A DNA stretch of 5,630 bases from an uncultured Oscillibacter sp. (GTDB lineage: Bacteria; Bacillota; Clostridia; Oscillospirales; Oscillospiraceae): contig CAJUOD010000157.1 in NCBI GenBank assembly GCA_910587875.1, positions 1 to 5,630 of the forward strand. Reading direction: 5' to 3'. This document shows positions 1 to 5,630 of this stretch, piece by piece (position 1 is the first letter of the stretch; every line of letters begins with the position of its first letter). The notes beneath the pieces are model-generated. The model searched no databases. It was not told where the DNA came from and saw only the letters and a program-made list of their open reading frames with translations. The position numbers and the translations under genes were made by a program.

Positions 1-965
1 GAGGCCACGGGCACGCCCTGGGCGTTGGTGCTGGGGGCCTTGTCCTCGTCCTTGGGGGTGTCGGGAGTGGTGGTAGTCGTCGGGGTGGTGGGGGTGGAGG
101 CGGCGGGCTTGGTGTAGGAGGCTAGGGTCGTCGTTCCGCCTGAGCAGGTAAAGCCGGTCCCCGCAGTCACGCTCACGGAGATAGAAACCGTCGAATCGGA
201 ACTGGCCACGTCGTCCGGCATGGTGAAGGAGGCATTGGCATAGGTTACTTTACCTTCTCCATCTGTGGCTTCTCCAAGGGTAATGCTGGCTTCATTCCCG
301 CTTACCGTAGCCTTGGGGGCGGAGAAAGCGGCCTTGATTTCCTCTGCCGTCTTTCCGGTGGCGGAGATTTCGATTTTCAGCTTGATGGTCTTGGTGCCCG
401 TTTCCTGAGTAGCGCCGGAGGCCGCAAGGGTCAAGGTTACGGACGCAGCGGGCACCTCATAGCCGCAGGTGCCGCAGGTACTTCCCGCGCTGGTTCCGTC
501 ATGATCGCACACAAAGCCGCAGACCTTGCACTTTTTATTGGTGCTCCCGCTTACCGCTTCAAAGTCACTAGTCTGGTGCGTGTGCGTGCCGGTGCACTGC
601 AGTTCCACCTCAGTACCATCGACCTTTGTGACTGTCACCTTATTGGTGCATTTTCCTGCCGCAGCACCTGTGGCGGTTGCGTCGAAAGTATGATTCTGCA
701 AAGCAGCTTTGGTGTATGTGGTAGTGGTAGTATCTTCCACCACATTTCCACCTGTTGCGGCATCATATTTCAGGCCGCACTCCGCAGTTTTGCACGTCCA
801 GTAGGCCTTGATAAGGCCTCCAGTCGTGCAAACATACTCCGTTATCGGGGCCGTTGCGTCTCTGCCTTCCTCGTGTTGGCAGGCATCCACCGCGAACGCC
901 GCCGTGGGCAGGAGGGTCAAGGCCATGGCTAACACCAGGGCCAGGGATAAAAGCTTCTTCTTCAT
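1..965 (-). CDS. Secreted Cys-rich surface protein, N-terminal part (gene runs off the left edge)
   Basis: The frame is open from ATG at 965 to the window edge: 321 codons, no stop, C-terminus missing. The start is set by a strong SD 9 bases upstream and by the signal peptide that follows: KKK at 2-4, a Leu/Ala-rich core at about 5-20, and a probable cut after AFA (residue 25). Residues 26-170 are Cys-rich (C29, C46, C58, C63, C106, C124, C146, C149, C153, C164, C167). They include the CxxC pairs 146/149 and 164/167, and a YWTC...CG segment at 55-64 like the Cys modules repeated in many clostridial surface proteins. This looks like zinc-ribbon or disulfide modules. Residues 173-285 alternate in a beta-strand-like way with Thr, Ser and Val. 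Residues 287-304 are a Thr/Pro linker, followed by a Lys/Asp/Glu patch. Family knowledge suggests an extracellular protein, perhaps wall-anchored by SLH or sortase domains beyond the edge, but no anchor is visible. Ligand and function are unknown. Its GC content is lower than in addAB. Confidence 0.85.
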   Translation of the reverse strand, partial: MKKKLLSLALVLAMALTLLPTAAFAVDACQHEEGRDATAPITEYVCTTGGLIKAYWTCKTAECGLKYDAATGGNVVEDTTTTTYTKAALQNHTFDATATGAAAGKCTNKVTVTKVDGTEVELQCTGTHTHQTSDFEAVSGSTNKKCKVCGFVCDHDGTSAGSTCGTCGYEVPAASVTLTLAASGATQETGTKTIKLKIEISATGKTAEEIKAAFSAPKATVSGNEASITLGEATDGEGKVTYANASFTMPDDVASSDSTVSISVSVTAGTGFTCSGGTTTLASYTKPAASTPTTPTTTTTPDTPKDEDKAPSTNAQGVPVA

Positions 966-974
966 AGGCGTTTT

Positions 975-981
975 CTCCTTT
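975..981 (-). promoter_or_regulatory. Ribosome binding site of the secreted-protein gene
   Basis: AAAGGAG on the minus strand, with 9 bases (AAAACGCCT) before the ATG at 965. This is a near-consensus Shine-Dalgarno site and decides the start, because the signal peptide begins immediately at this ATG. It lies just outside the GC-rich leader hairpin, so it should stay accessible when that hairpin forms. Confidence 0.85.
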
Positions 982-988
982 ACATCGC

Positions 989-1018
989 CGCCGGCGCCCT
1001 GTACCACCAGGCCCGGCG
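989..1018 (-). promoter_or_regulatory. GC-rich hairpin in the 5' leader of the secreted-protein gene
   Basis: Arms CGCCGG (989-994) and CCGGCG (1013-1018) are complementary. Inside them CCTG (998-1001) pairs with CAGG (1008-1011) around a 6-base loop, with a small unpaired internal region between the two stems. The hairpin lies between the predicted transcription start (about 1032) and the SD (975-981), about 7 bases upstream of the SD. No T-run follows, so it is not a terminator. It may stabilise the 5' end of the mRNA or affect translation, but in GC-rich DNA such pairings can also arise by chance. Confidence 0.35.
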
Positions 1019-1038
1019 CGCGTTTGTGATGTAGGTTC

Positions 1039-1066
1039 ATTATATCAGCGCCGCTGGAAATTTCAA
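1039..1066 (-). promoter_or_regulatory. Sigma-A promoter with extended -10 for the secreted-protein gene
   Basis: On the minus strand the -35 box is TTGAAA (1066-1061; 5 of 6 to TTGACA). After a 16-base spacer comes a perfect TATAAT -10 box (1044-1039), preceded by TG one base upstream (TGATATAAT), an extended -10. AT-rich runs lie upstream of the -35 box (1080-1095). The predicted start is near 1032, giving a leader of roughly 67 bases. This is the only strong promoter I see in the window, and it makes the gene a transcription unit independent of addAB. Confidence 0.85.
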
Positions 1067-1111
1067 GGGCCTGGGGTGGAAATTTTGGAAAAAATCCGGG
1101 GTTTTCGGGGG

Positions 1112-1140
1112 GTAACGTTACGAATATGTTGCAAATTCGT
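1112..1140. repeat. Two adjoining small dyads upstream of the promoter (possible operator)
   Basis: GTAACGTTAC (1112-1121) is a perfect 10-base palindrome. It overlaps by two bases an inverted repeat, ACGAAT (1120-1125) with ATTCGT (1135-1140) around a 9-base centre. Inside that centre TG and CA also pair, so 8 of 10 positions are symmetric. The block lies about 45-75 bases upstream of the -35 box, in the AT-rich gap between the terminator and the promoter. Position and symmetry would suit a dimeric regulator, but no regulator family is recognised. Confidence 0.3.
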
Positions 1141-1156
1141 GTTATTTTTATTTGGG

Positions 1157-1187
1157 TAAAAAAGAGGGCCCCCTGTAAGGGGGGCCT
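1157..1187 (-). terminator. Rho-independent terminator of the addB-addA unit
   Basis: GGCCCCC (1167-1173) and GGGGGCC (1180-1186) form a perfect 7-bp GC stem around a 6-base loop. Read on the minus strand, the stem is followed by CTC and six T residues (1163-1158). There is no T-run on the plus-strand side, so the terminator acts on minus-strand transcripts. It lies 272 bases past the addA stop and upstream of the next promoter, so it separates repair-gene transcription from the secreted-protein gene. Confidence 0.9.
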
Positions 1188-1247
1188 GTACGCGCCCTTG
1201 CGGGCGGGAAAGCTTGAAGCTCAGCGATGGCTGGGCAATGCACCCCC

Positions 1248-1276
1248 CATTCTCTCTTTTGCGAAAAGAGAGAATG
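1248..1276. repeat. Near-perfect intergenic palindrome (13-bp stem, 3-base loop)
   Basis: CATTCTCTCTTTT (1248-1260) and AAAAGAGAGAATG (1264-1276) are exact reverse complements around GCG (1261-1263). Outside it, beyond 4 unpaired bases on each side, TGCAC (1239-1243) can pair with GTGCA (1281-1285), which extends the stem. AGAGAGAA recurs at 1293-1300, so the left arm has an alternative partner. Neither strand has a T-run directly after the stem, so it is not a standard terminator. It resembles multicopy intergenic palindromes, but copy number cannot be judged from this window. Confidence 0.6.
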
Positions 1277-1386
1277 CGCCGTGCACGGTGGAAGAGAGAA
1301 AACGGGGGCGCGGCTGCGGTACGGACGGCTTGTTACGCAAGTCTTCTGCCCGCGGCGTGGTGCAAGCGGGGGTTTTGGTGGTTGAT

Positions 1387-1411
1387 GCAAGGACTGATCT
1401 CCTGTCCTCGC
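1387..1411 (-). other. Hairpin with an SD-like AGGAG loop in the addA trailer
   Basis: On the minus strand GCGAGGAC (1411-1404) pairs with GTCCTTGC (1394-1387), 8 bp with one G-U wobble. The 9-base loop AGGAGATCA contains an SD-like AGGAG. A TTG lies 8 bases after it, but the frame that starts there is not credible. The exposed GGA could bind an RNA-binding protein or the ribosome. The evidence is pairing alone. Confidence 0.3.
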
Positions 1412-1459
1412 TGCCGCTAATCTGGAGGGTGAGGGAGATTGGGAGATTATTTTGCCCGG

Positions 1460-4400
1460 TCAGAGGTCCACGGTTTGGGCGGGGGTCAGGAAGTAGAGCA
1501 CGCGGCGGGCGACGGGGGTTTTCAGGACGCGGGAGAGGGCCAGGGCGTAGGCTTCCAGCTGGGGGCGGTAGATCTCCGCGCGGTCTTGGATCTCCTGAGG
1601 GGTTGAGACCCGGTCCGTCTTGAAGTCCACCACCGCCAGGCCGTCCGGCGTCTCGAAGCACAGGTCCGCCACGCCCTGGAGGAGGAGGGAGTCCTCTTCC
1701 GAGGCCTGGGGGTCGATCTGCCGGGCGGGGACCAGGAGGGTGAAACGGTACTCCCGGAGGACATGGGGACTTTGGCGGACCTCCTGGGCCAGGGGGGAGG
1801 ACAGGAGGCGGCGGAGGGCGGGGACGTCTACGGCCTGGGCCTGGGCGGGGCTCAAGAGGTCCTTCTCCGCCAGGGCGGCGATCTGGGCGGGGACGTCCGG
1901 GTTTTCAAAGTCCAAGTACTGGAGGACCAGGTGGGTGGCCGTGCCCCGCTCGGCGGGGGTGAGGCCCTTTTGCTCCCGGCGGAACTTGGGCTGTGAGAGG
2001 GGGCGGACGTAGGGGGTGGGGGCCGCGTTCTCGGCGATCTCCCGGTCCAGGAGGCGGCCCTTCAGCTGGGTGGCCGTCAGCTTGGCGGGGAGGGCCGATT
2101 CCCGGCGGTAGGGGTAGGCGAAGGCCAGGAGGGCGGGGTCGAAGGAGGGCTCCGGGGCGGCCTCCCCGGCGGAGGCGAAGGGGCGGAGGGGGCGGTCGCG
2201 GAAGTCCTCCGCGTTGTGGATATGGATTTGCCAGGGGGCGCCCTCTCCGTCAGGGGGGGCGGGCTCTTCGACGCCGGCCAGGACGCGGAGGGGTTCCGCT
2301 TCGGGGCGGCAGAGGAGGGGTAATAAGAGCCACTCGCCGAAGGTGCGGCAGGAGGCCACGGCCTCCGGGGGGACCGGGAGGGCGGCGGAGGCCGCCAGGC
2401 GCTGGAGGCGGGTCTCCGCGAAGTAGAGGGAATCCACCAGGATGAGCTTTTCCTTGGGGCGGGTCATGGCGACGTAGAGGACCCGCTGCTCCTCGGCGAG
2501 ATTTTCCCGGCGGAGGGTCTCCTCAATGGCCGTCCGGGCCAGGGTGGGGTAGCGGATTCTCCGGTCCAGGTCCACCCGGCGGGGGCCCAGGCCCAGGGCG
2601 GGGTGGACCAGGACGGAGGCGTCGAAGTCCTGGCGGGAGAAGGCGTGGTCCAGGTCCGCCAGGATGACGATGGGGAACTCCAGGCCCTTGGACTTGTGGA
2701 CGCTCATGAGGCGCACGCCGTTGACCGCCGCGCCGGAGGAGGCCGGGGGGGCTTTGCCCTCCTCCAGCAGGCGGCGGAGGCGGGAGACGAAGGCGAAGAG
2801 GCCCCGGCAGCCGCCGGACTCGAAGCTCTCCGCCAGGCGGGCCAGGGAGATCAGATTCTCCCGGCGCTCCAGGCCGTTATCCATGGAGCCATAGAGGCCC
2901 AGGAGGTTGAGCGTGTTGTAGATGTGCCAGAGGAGGCGGTGGACGCTCATATCCCGGGCCGCCAGGCGCAGGGCGTTCAGGGTCTCCAGGAAGGCGGCGC
3001 AGTCCGGGGACTCCGAGGCGCAGACGGCCTGGTAGAAATCGGCGTCCGGGGCGGCGGCCCGGACCTCCGTCAGCTGGTCCGGGGTGAAGCCGAAGATGGG
3101 GGAGCGGAGGACGGAGATCAGGGGCACGTCCTGGCGGGGATTGTCGATGAGCTCCAGCAGGGAGACGGCGGTGGAGACCTCCATGGTCTCGAAGAAGCCG
3201 GCGTCCTCCTGGAAGGAGCAGGGGATCTCCCGCTCCGCCAGGGCGGCGGCGAAGGCCTCCGTCCGGCTGCCGGGGGAGCGCATGAGGATGACAATGTCCT
3301 CCGGCGCGCAGGGGCGCAGGGAGCCGTCGGGGGCGGTGACGGGATAGCCCTCGTCCAGCAGCTCCCGGATGCGGCGGGCCACGAAGCGGGCCTCGGCGGT
3401 GAGCTTCTTCACGGGGCGGGGGTCCTCCGCCGACTTCTGATGGGCGGTAATGAGGTGGAATTCCGTTTGGCAGTCTGTCCGGGGGGGATAGTAGGCCGCG
3501 CCGAAGTGGAGGGCGGCGTCCTCGTTGTAATCAAGTTCGCCCATTTCTACGGAAAGTATATTTTCAAAGACGAAGTTGGCGGCGTCCAGAATCTCCTGGC
3601 GGGAGCGGAAATTCTGGGAGAGGGCGATTTTCCGGTCCTCGCCCTCCGCCGCCTCGGTGTGGGGCTTGAAGGCGGCGTATTTGGAGAGGAAGATGGTGGG
3701 GTCCGCCAGGCGGAAGCGATAGATGCTCTGCTTCACGTCGCCCACGGTGAAGAGGTTTTTGCCGTCCCGGGAGACGGCGCGGAAGATGGCGTTCTGGACC
3801 TCGTTGGTGTCCTGGTACTCGTCCACCAGGATCTCGGCGTAGCGGGCGGCGACCTGCCCGCCAAGCTCCGTGGGAGCGCCGTCCGGCTTCACCAGCAGGG
3901 TCAGGGCCAGGTGCTCCTGGTCGGAGAAGTCGGCGACATTGAGCCGGAGCTTTTCCGCCCGGAGGGCGGCGGAGAACGCCGCCGTCAGGTCCAGCAGGGC
4001 CAGCATGGCGGGAGCCACGGCCCGGAGGTCCTCCAGAGCCTCCTCCCCGGAGACGTCCAACCAGGACTGGAGGGGCTTGAGGGCGGCCTTGGCCAGCTCC
4101 CAGGTCTTCTTCAGGGAGAGGAGCAGGGGGTCGTCTTTCCGGCCCTTGGGGGTCGTCAGCCGGGGGAAGGAGACGGAGGCGGAGAGGGTCCGGGCGGCCT
4201 CCCAATCGGAGGCCTCGCTCAGGTCCTGGAAGCCCTGGGCGGATTCTAAAAATTTCGCGCCGTAGCCGGAGGCCAGGGCGGGGTCTCCCTCTGTCCGGCC
4301 CACGGCCCGGCGGAGCTGGTCCGCCCAGTGGGCCGCCCGGCGGCGGATCGTGGTCAGGAGGGCCCGGGCGTAGGGGGTGTCGTCAAAGCTGGGGGCGGGA

Positions 4401-5017
4401 ACCTCCCAGGCGGCGCGGCTTCGGAGGAGCCAGCTTTCCGGGGAGGCGTGGCTTTGGAGCTTGTCGTAGAGCTCCAGGACCAGGTCCGCCAGGGCGGAGT
4501 CGTCCCGGCCCGCGCCCAGGGTGTCCGCCAGCTGCTCGCCGCCGGGGGTCAGGGTCTCGTAGAACCGGGAGAGGGTCCGGTCCAGCACGCGGCGGCGGAT
4601 CAGGGCGGCTTCGCCGTCGTCCAGGACGCGGAAGTCCGGGGTCAGGGCGTGCCTGTCCTCCTCCCGGGCCAGGAGGTGGGTGTTCTCCCGGAGGAGGGCC
4701 GTGCAGAAGGCGTCCACCGTCTTGATGTCCGCCTGGTAGACCCGGAGGAGCTGTCGGCGGAGGTGGGCATCCCCGGGGGTTTCGCCCATGCGGCGGGAGA
4801 GCTCGGCGGCGATCTTGCCCCGGAGCTCGGCGGCGGCGGCCCGGGTGTAGGTGATGATGAGGAAGTCGTCGACGTTGCAGCGCTCCTCTGTCACATAGCG
4901 GAAGAGGCGATCTACCAGGACCCGGGTCTTGCCGGAGCCGGCGGCGGCGGAGACCAGCAGGCTCCCGCCCCGGTTCTCCACGGCGGAGCGCTGCTGGGGG
5001 GTCAGGGTTACGGGCAT
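1460..5017 (-). CDS. addA: ATP-dependent helicase/nuclease subunit A (AddA), complete
   Basis: AddA is the 3'-5' motor and one of the two nucleases of AddAB. The complex processes double-strand DNA ends into 3' tails for RecA in the cytoplasm. The 1185 residues are close to the usual ~1200. Helicase motifs in order: Q motif LTPQQ at 5-9, Walker A AAAGSGKT at 24-31 (K30), motif Ia TYTRAAAAEL at 56-65, Walker B DEYQDT at 399-404, motif III GDVKQSIYRFR at 426-436, motif IV QNFRS at 468-472, motif V HKSKGLEFP at 774-782 and motif VI VAMTRPKEKL at 849-858 with R853. The C-terminal RecB-family nuclease keeps H1029 (GTATH), D1118 (GVAD), D1131 and K1133 (VDFKTD), and Q1153/Y1157. The ATG is chosen for its strong SD and for a domain that starts at once. 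It begins one base after the addB stop. The stop is TGA at 1462-1460. The only mild oddity is Arg at 59, where Asn is more usual in motif Ia. Confidence 0.97.
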   Translation of the reverse strand: MPVTLTPQQRSAVENRGGSLLVSAAAGSGKTRVLVDRLFRYVTEERCNVDDFLIITYTRAAAAELRGKIAAELSRRMGETPGDAHLRRQLLRVYQADIKTVDAFCTALLRENTHLLAREEDRHALTPDFRVLDDGEAALIRRRVLDRTLSRFYETLTPGGEQLADTLGAGRDDSALADLVLELYDKLQSHASPESWLLRSRAAWEVPAPSFDDTPYARALLTTIRRRAAHWADQLRRAVGRTEGDPALASGYGAKFLESAQGFQDLSEASDWEAARTLSASVSFPRLTTPKGRKDDPLLLSLKKTWELAKAALKPLQSWLDVSGEEALEDLRAVAPAMLALLDLTAAFSAALRAEKLRLNVADFSDQEHLALTLLVKPDGAPTELGGQVAARYAEILVDEYQDTNEVQNAIFRAVSRDGKNLFTVGDVKQSIYRFRLADPTIFLSKYAAFKPHTEAAEGEDRKIALSQNFRSRQEILDAANFVFENILSVEMGELDYNEDAALHFGAAYYPPRTDCQTEFHLITAHQKSAEDPRPVKKLTAEARFVARRIRELLDEGYPVTAPDGSLRPCAPEDIVILMRSPGSRTEAFAAALAEREIPCSFQEDAGFFETMEVSTAVSLLELIDNPRQDVPLISVLRSPIFGFTPDQLTEVRAAAPDADFYQAVCASESPDCAAFLETLNALRLAARDMSVHRLLWHIYNTLNLLGLYGSMDNGLERRENLISLARLAESFESGGCRGLFAFVSRLRRLLEEGKAPPASSGAAVNGVRLMSVHKSKGLEFPIVILADLDHAFSRQDFDASVLVHPALGLGPRRVDLDRRIRYPTLARTAIEETLRRENLAEEQRVLYVAMTRPKEKLILVDSLYFAETRLQRLAASAALPVPPEAVASCRTFGEWLLLPLLCRPEAEPLRVLAGVEEPAPPDGEGAPWQIHIHNAEDFRDRPLRPFASAGEAAPEPSFDPALLAFAYPYRRESALPAKLTATQLKGRLLDREIAENAAPTPYVRPLSQPKFRREQKGLTPAERGTATHLVLQYLDFENPDVPAQIAALAEKDLLSPAQAQAVDVPALRRLLSSPLAQEVRQSPHVLREYRFTLLVPARQIDPQASEEDSLLLQGVADLCFETPDGLAVVDFKTDRVSTPQEIQDRAEIYRPQLEAYALALSRVLKTPVARRVLYFLTPAQTVDL

Positions 5018-5018
5018 G

Positions 5019-5630
5019 TCAGTCCGCCTCCTTTCCTTCGATCTCCCGCCAGAATTCGTCCTGCTTCACCGGGAGGATAACATTCAGGTGGTCGCCGTCC
5101 CGGCCGTCCTGGAAGTGGCAGGCGGGGGCCCACTGGCAGCAGCGGCAGGGGCTGTCCTCCTCCGTGTGGCAGCAGGGATCCGCGTCGATGACGCCGCCGC
5201 GGATTTCCCCGGCGATGTCCCGGAGGAGCTTGTCCACGTATTGGCCCAGCTTCCCCAGCTGGGCGGCGGAGGCCAGGCTGCCGGAGAGGTCCCCGCTTCG
5301 GTTCACCCGGAGGGGGAGGTACCGGGGCTCGGTCAGGGCGTCGTGCTCCATGGCCTGGAGGACCTGGGGCTCCGCCAGGAGGAGGCCGGAGCGCCGGAGC
5401 TGCTTCTCCCGCTCGGCCCGGAGCTTCTCCGGGGGGATGTTCCGCTGGGCGGAGAGGATGTCGTCCCGGGCGGGGAGGTAGAGAACCCCGGCGGGCTCGA
5501 TCTCTTTCCCGAACCAGGAGGCGCCCGTCTTCTGGAGGGCGAAGAGGTAGAGGAGCATCTGGAGGTCCAGGCCCATGCGGACCGCCGAGAGGTCGAAGGA
5601 CTTCTTGCCGGACTTGTAGTCCACCACCCG
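5019..5630 (-). CDS. addB: ATP-dependent helicase/deoxyribonuclease subunit B (AddB), C-terminal part
   Basis: Only the last 203 codons are in the window; the gene runs off the right edge. A GTG at 5627 is internal, because the frame is already open at 5630 and reads RVVDYKSG, the catalytic Asp/Lys motif of RecB-family nucleases. Counting from that GTG, the Asp is residue 3 and the Lys residue 5. The helper motif follows as Q23 and Y27 in LQMLLYLFAL. Near the end C161-x2-C164-x5-C170 matches the C-terminal three ligands of the AddB 4Fe-4S cluster; the fourth, far upstream, is off-window. Extra cysteines (C152, C153, C163) flank it. By family knowledge, AddB holds the inactive helicase fold that recognises Chi, plus this second nuclease. 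The stop is TGA at 5021-5019, one base before the addA ATG. The last codons contain the addA SD, so the genes form one operon with coupled translation. Confidence 0.95.
   Translation of the reverse strand, partial: RVVDYKSGKKSFDLSAVRMGLDLQMLLYLFALQKTGASWFGKEIEPAGVLYLPARDDILSAQRNIPPEKLRAEREKQLRRSGLLLAEPQVLQAMEHDALTEPRYLPLRVNRSGDLSGSLASAAQLGKLGQYVDKLLRDIAGEIRGGVIDADPCCHTEEDSPCRCCQWAPACHFQDGRDGDHLNVILPVKQDEFWREIEGKEAD
5027..5034 (-). promoter_or_regulatory. Ribosome binding site of addA, inside the 3' end of addB
   Basis: AAAGGAGG on the minus strand is a full Shine-Dalgarno match, with 9 bases before the addA ATG at 5017. It sits inside the codons for the last residues of AddB (GKEAD), and the addB TGA falls between it and the start. 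Ribosomes ending addB can therefore reinitiate directly on addA. Confidence 0.9.

Larger units (their letters stand above)
1188..1459 (-). other. Long 3' trailer of addA without a convincing gene
   Basis: These 272 bases lie between the addA stop and its terminator. No protein-coding frame is convincing. The best one starts at TTG 1390 behind AGGAG, but it reads through both the palindrome and the terminator stem and has low-complexity Pro/Arg-rich content. The stretch holds a hairpin at 1387-1411, a 13-bp palindromic hairpin at 1248-1276, and the AATCTCCC direct repeat just after the addA stop (1451-1434). No tRNA or known riboswitch pattern was recognised, and I found no good minus-strand promoter near the start. 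It reads as a structured 3' untranslated region, possibly yielding a small RNA. Confidence 0.45.

Noticed and set aside
501..1029. Plus-strand frames of 143 and 73 codons opposite the signal-peptide gene
   Set aside because: They are shadows of the minus-strand gene, which has a signal peptide, an SD and a consensus promoter. The plus-strand frames have none of these.
1148..1390. 80-codon minus-strand frame starting at TTG with AGGAG 8 bases upstream
   Set aside because: Despite the good SD spacing, the frame reads through the 13-bp palindrome and the terminator stem and T-tract. Its product is a low-complexity Pro/Arg-rich peptide, and the SD sits in a hairpin loop.
1440..1500. Promoter for an independent small RNA at the addA 3' end
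   Set aside because: There is an AATAAT-like -10 box just after the addA stop, but no acceptable -35 box at 16-18 bases, so the call would be arbitrary.
1126..1623. 165-codon plus-strand frame crossing the trailer and the addA 3' end
   Set aside because: It overlaps addA antisense, has an Arg/Gly-rich low-complexity C-terminal half, crosses the terminator and palindrome, and has no convincing SD or promoter.
2127..2157. G-rich plus-strand stretches such as this one as G-quadruplexes
   Set aside because: The G runs come from C-ending codon preference on the addA coding strand. The best candidate needs an 8-base loop, so nothing stands out from the background.
2603..4249. 548-codon open frame on the plus strand, antisense to addA
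   Set aside because: It is rich in Gly, Glu, Ala and Val, with no recognisable domain and no SD. It mirrors the codon bias of addA, and antisense frames stay open easily at this GC content. The similar frame at 4328-5080 is rejected for the same reason.
5625..5627. GTG as a start codon for the gene at the right edge
   Set aside because: The frame is already open to the window edge, and the GTG falls inside the conserved nuclease motif VVDYKSG, so it is an internal valine.
1..5630. CRISPR array, transposon ends, tRNA or rRNA genes
   Set aside because: No spaced direct repeats, no transposase-like frame, no terminal inverted repeats around a module, and no cloverleaf or rRNA-like stretch were seen.

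Overview
The window looks like a piece of a GC-rich Firmicutes chromosome. The best guess is a gut member of the Oscillospirales (Flavonifractor/Lawsonibacter-like). The reasons are a complete addA directly behind addB (the Firmicutes-type double-strand-break repair pair), strong AAAGGAG-type ribosome binding sites, a textbook sigma-A promoter, and a secreted Cys-rich protein of a kind common in gut Clostridia. The genus is inference only. All three supported genes lie on the minus strand, so transcription runs from right to left.

Layout, right to left. At 5630-5019 is the 3' end of addB. It begins inside the RecB-type nuclease motif and runs through the C-terminal iron-sulfur cysteines. One base after its stop, at 5017-1460, is a complete addA of 1185 codons with all UvrD/Rep-like helicase motifs and an intact C-terminal nuclease domain. 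A 272-base trailer follows (1459-1188). It holds no convincing gene but two hairpins, one of them a near-perfect 29-base palindrome. A rho-independent terminator at 1187-1157 ends the unit. Upstream of the last gene come an AT-rich stretch with two small dyads (1112-1140), an extended -10 promoter (1066-1039), a GC-rich leader hairpin (1018-989) and a ribosome binding site (981-975). The last gene (965-1, cut by the window edge) encodes a secreted protein with a signal peptide, a Cys-rich zinc-ribbon-like region, a probable beta-sandwich region and a Thr/Pro linker. It is open through the left edge and has no stop in the window.

How the genes work together. AddA and AddB form a helicase-nuclease that resects double-strand DNA ends and hands the 3' strand to RecA. 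Translational coupling of the two genes fits a 1:1 complex. The secreted protein has its own promoter and lies beyond a terminator. It is therefore a separate transcription unit with no evident link to repair, and its base composition is visibly lower in GC than addAB.

I do not see a clear undescribed system here. The items most worth a second look are the secreted Cys-rich protein with its leader hairpin and upstream dyads, and the structured, palindrome-bearing trailer of addA.
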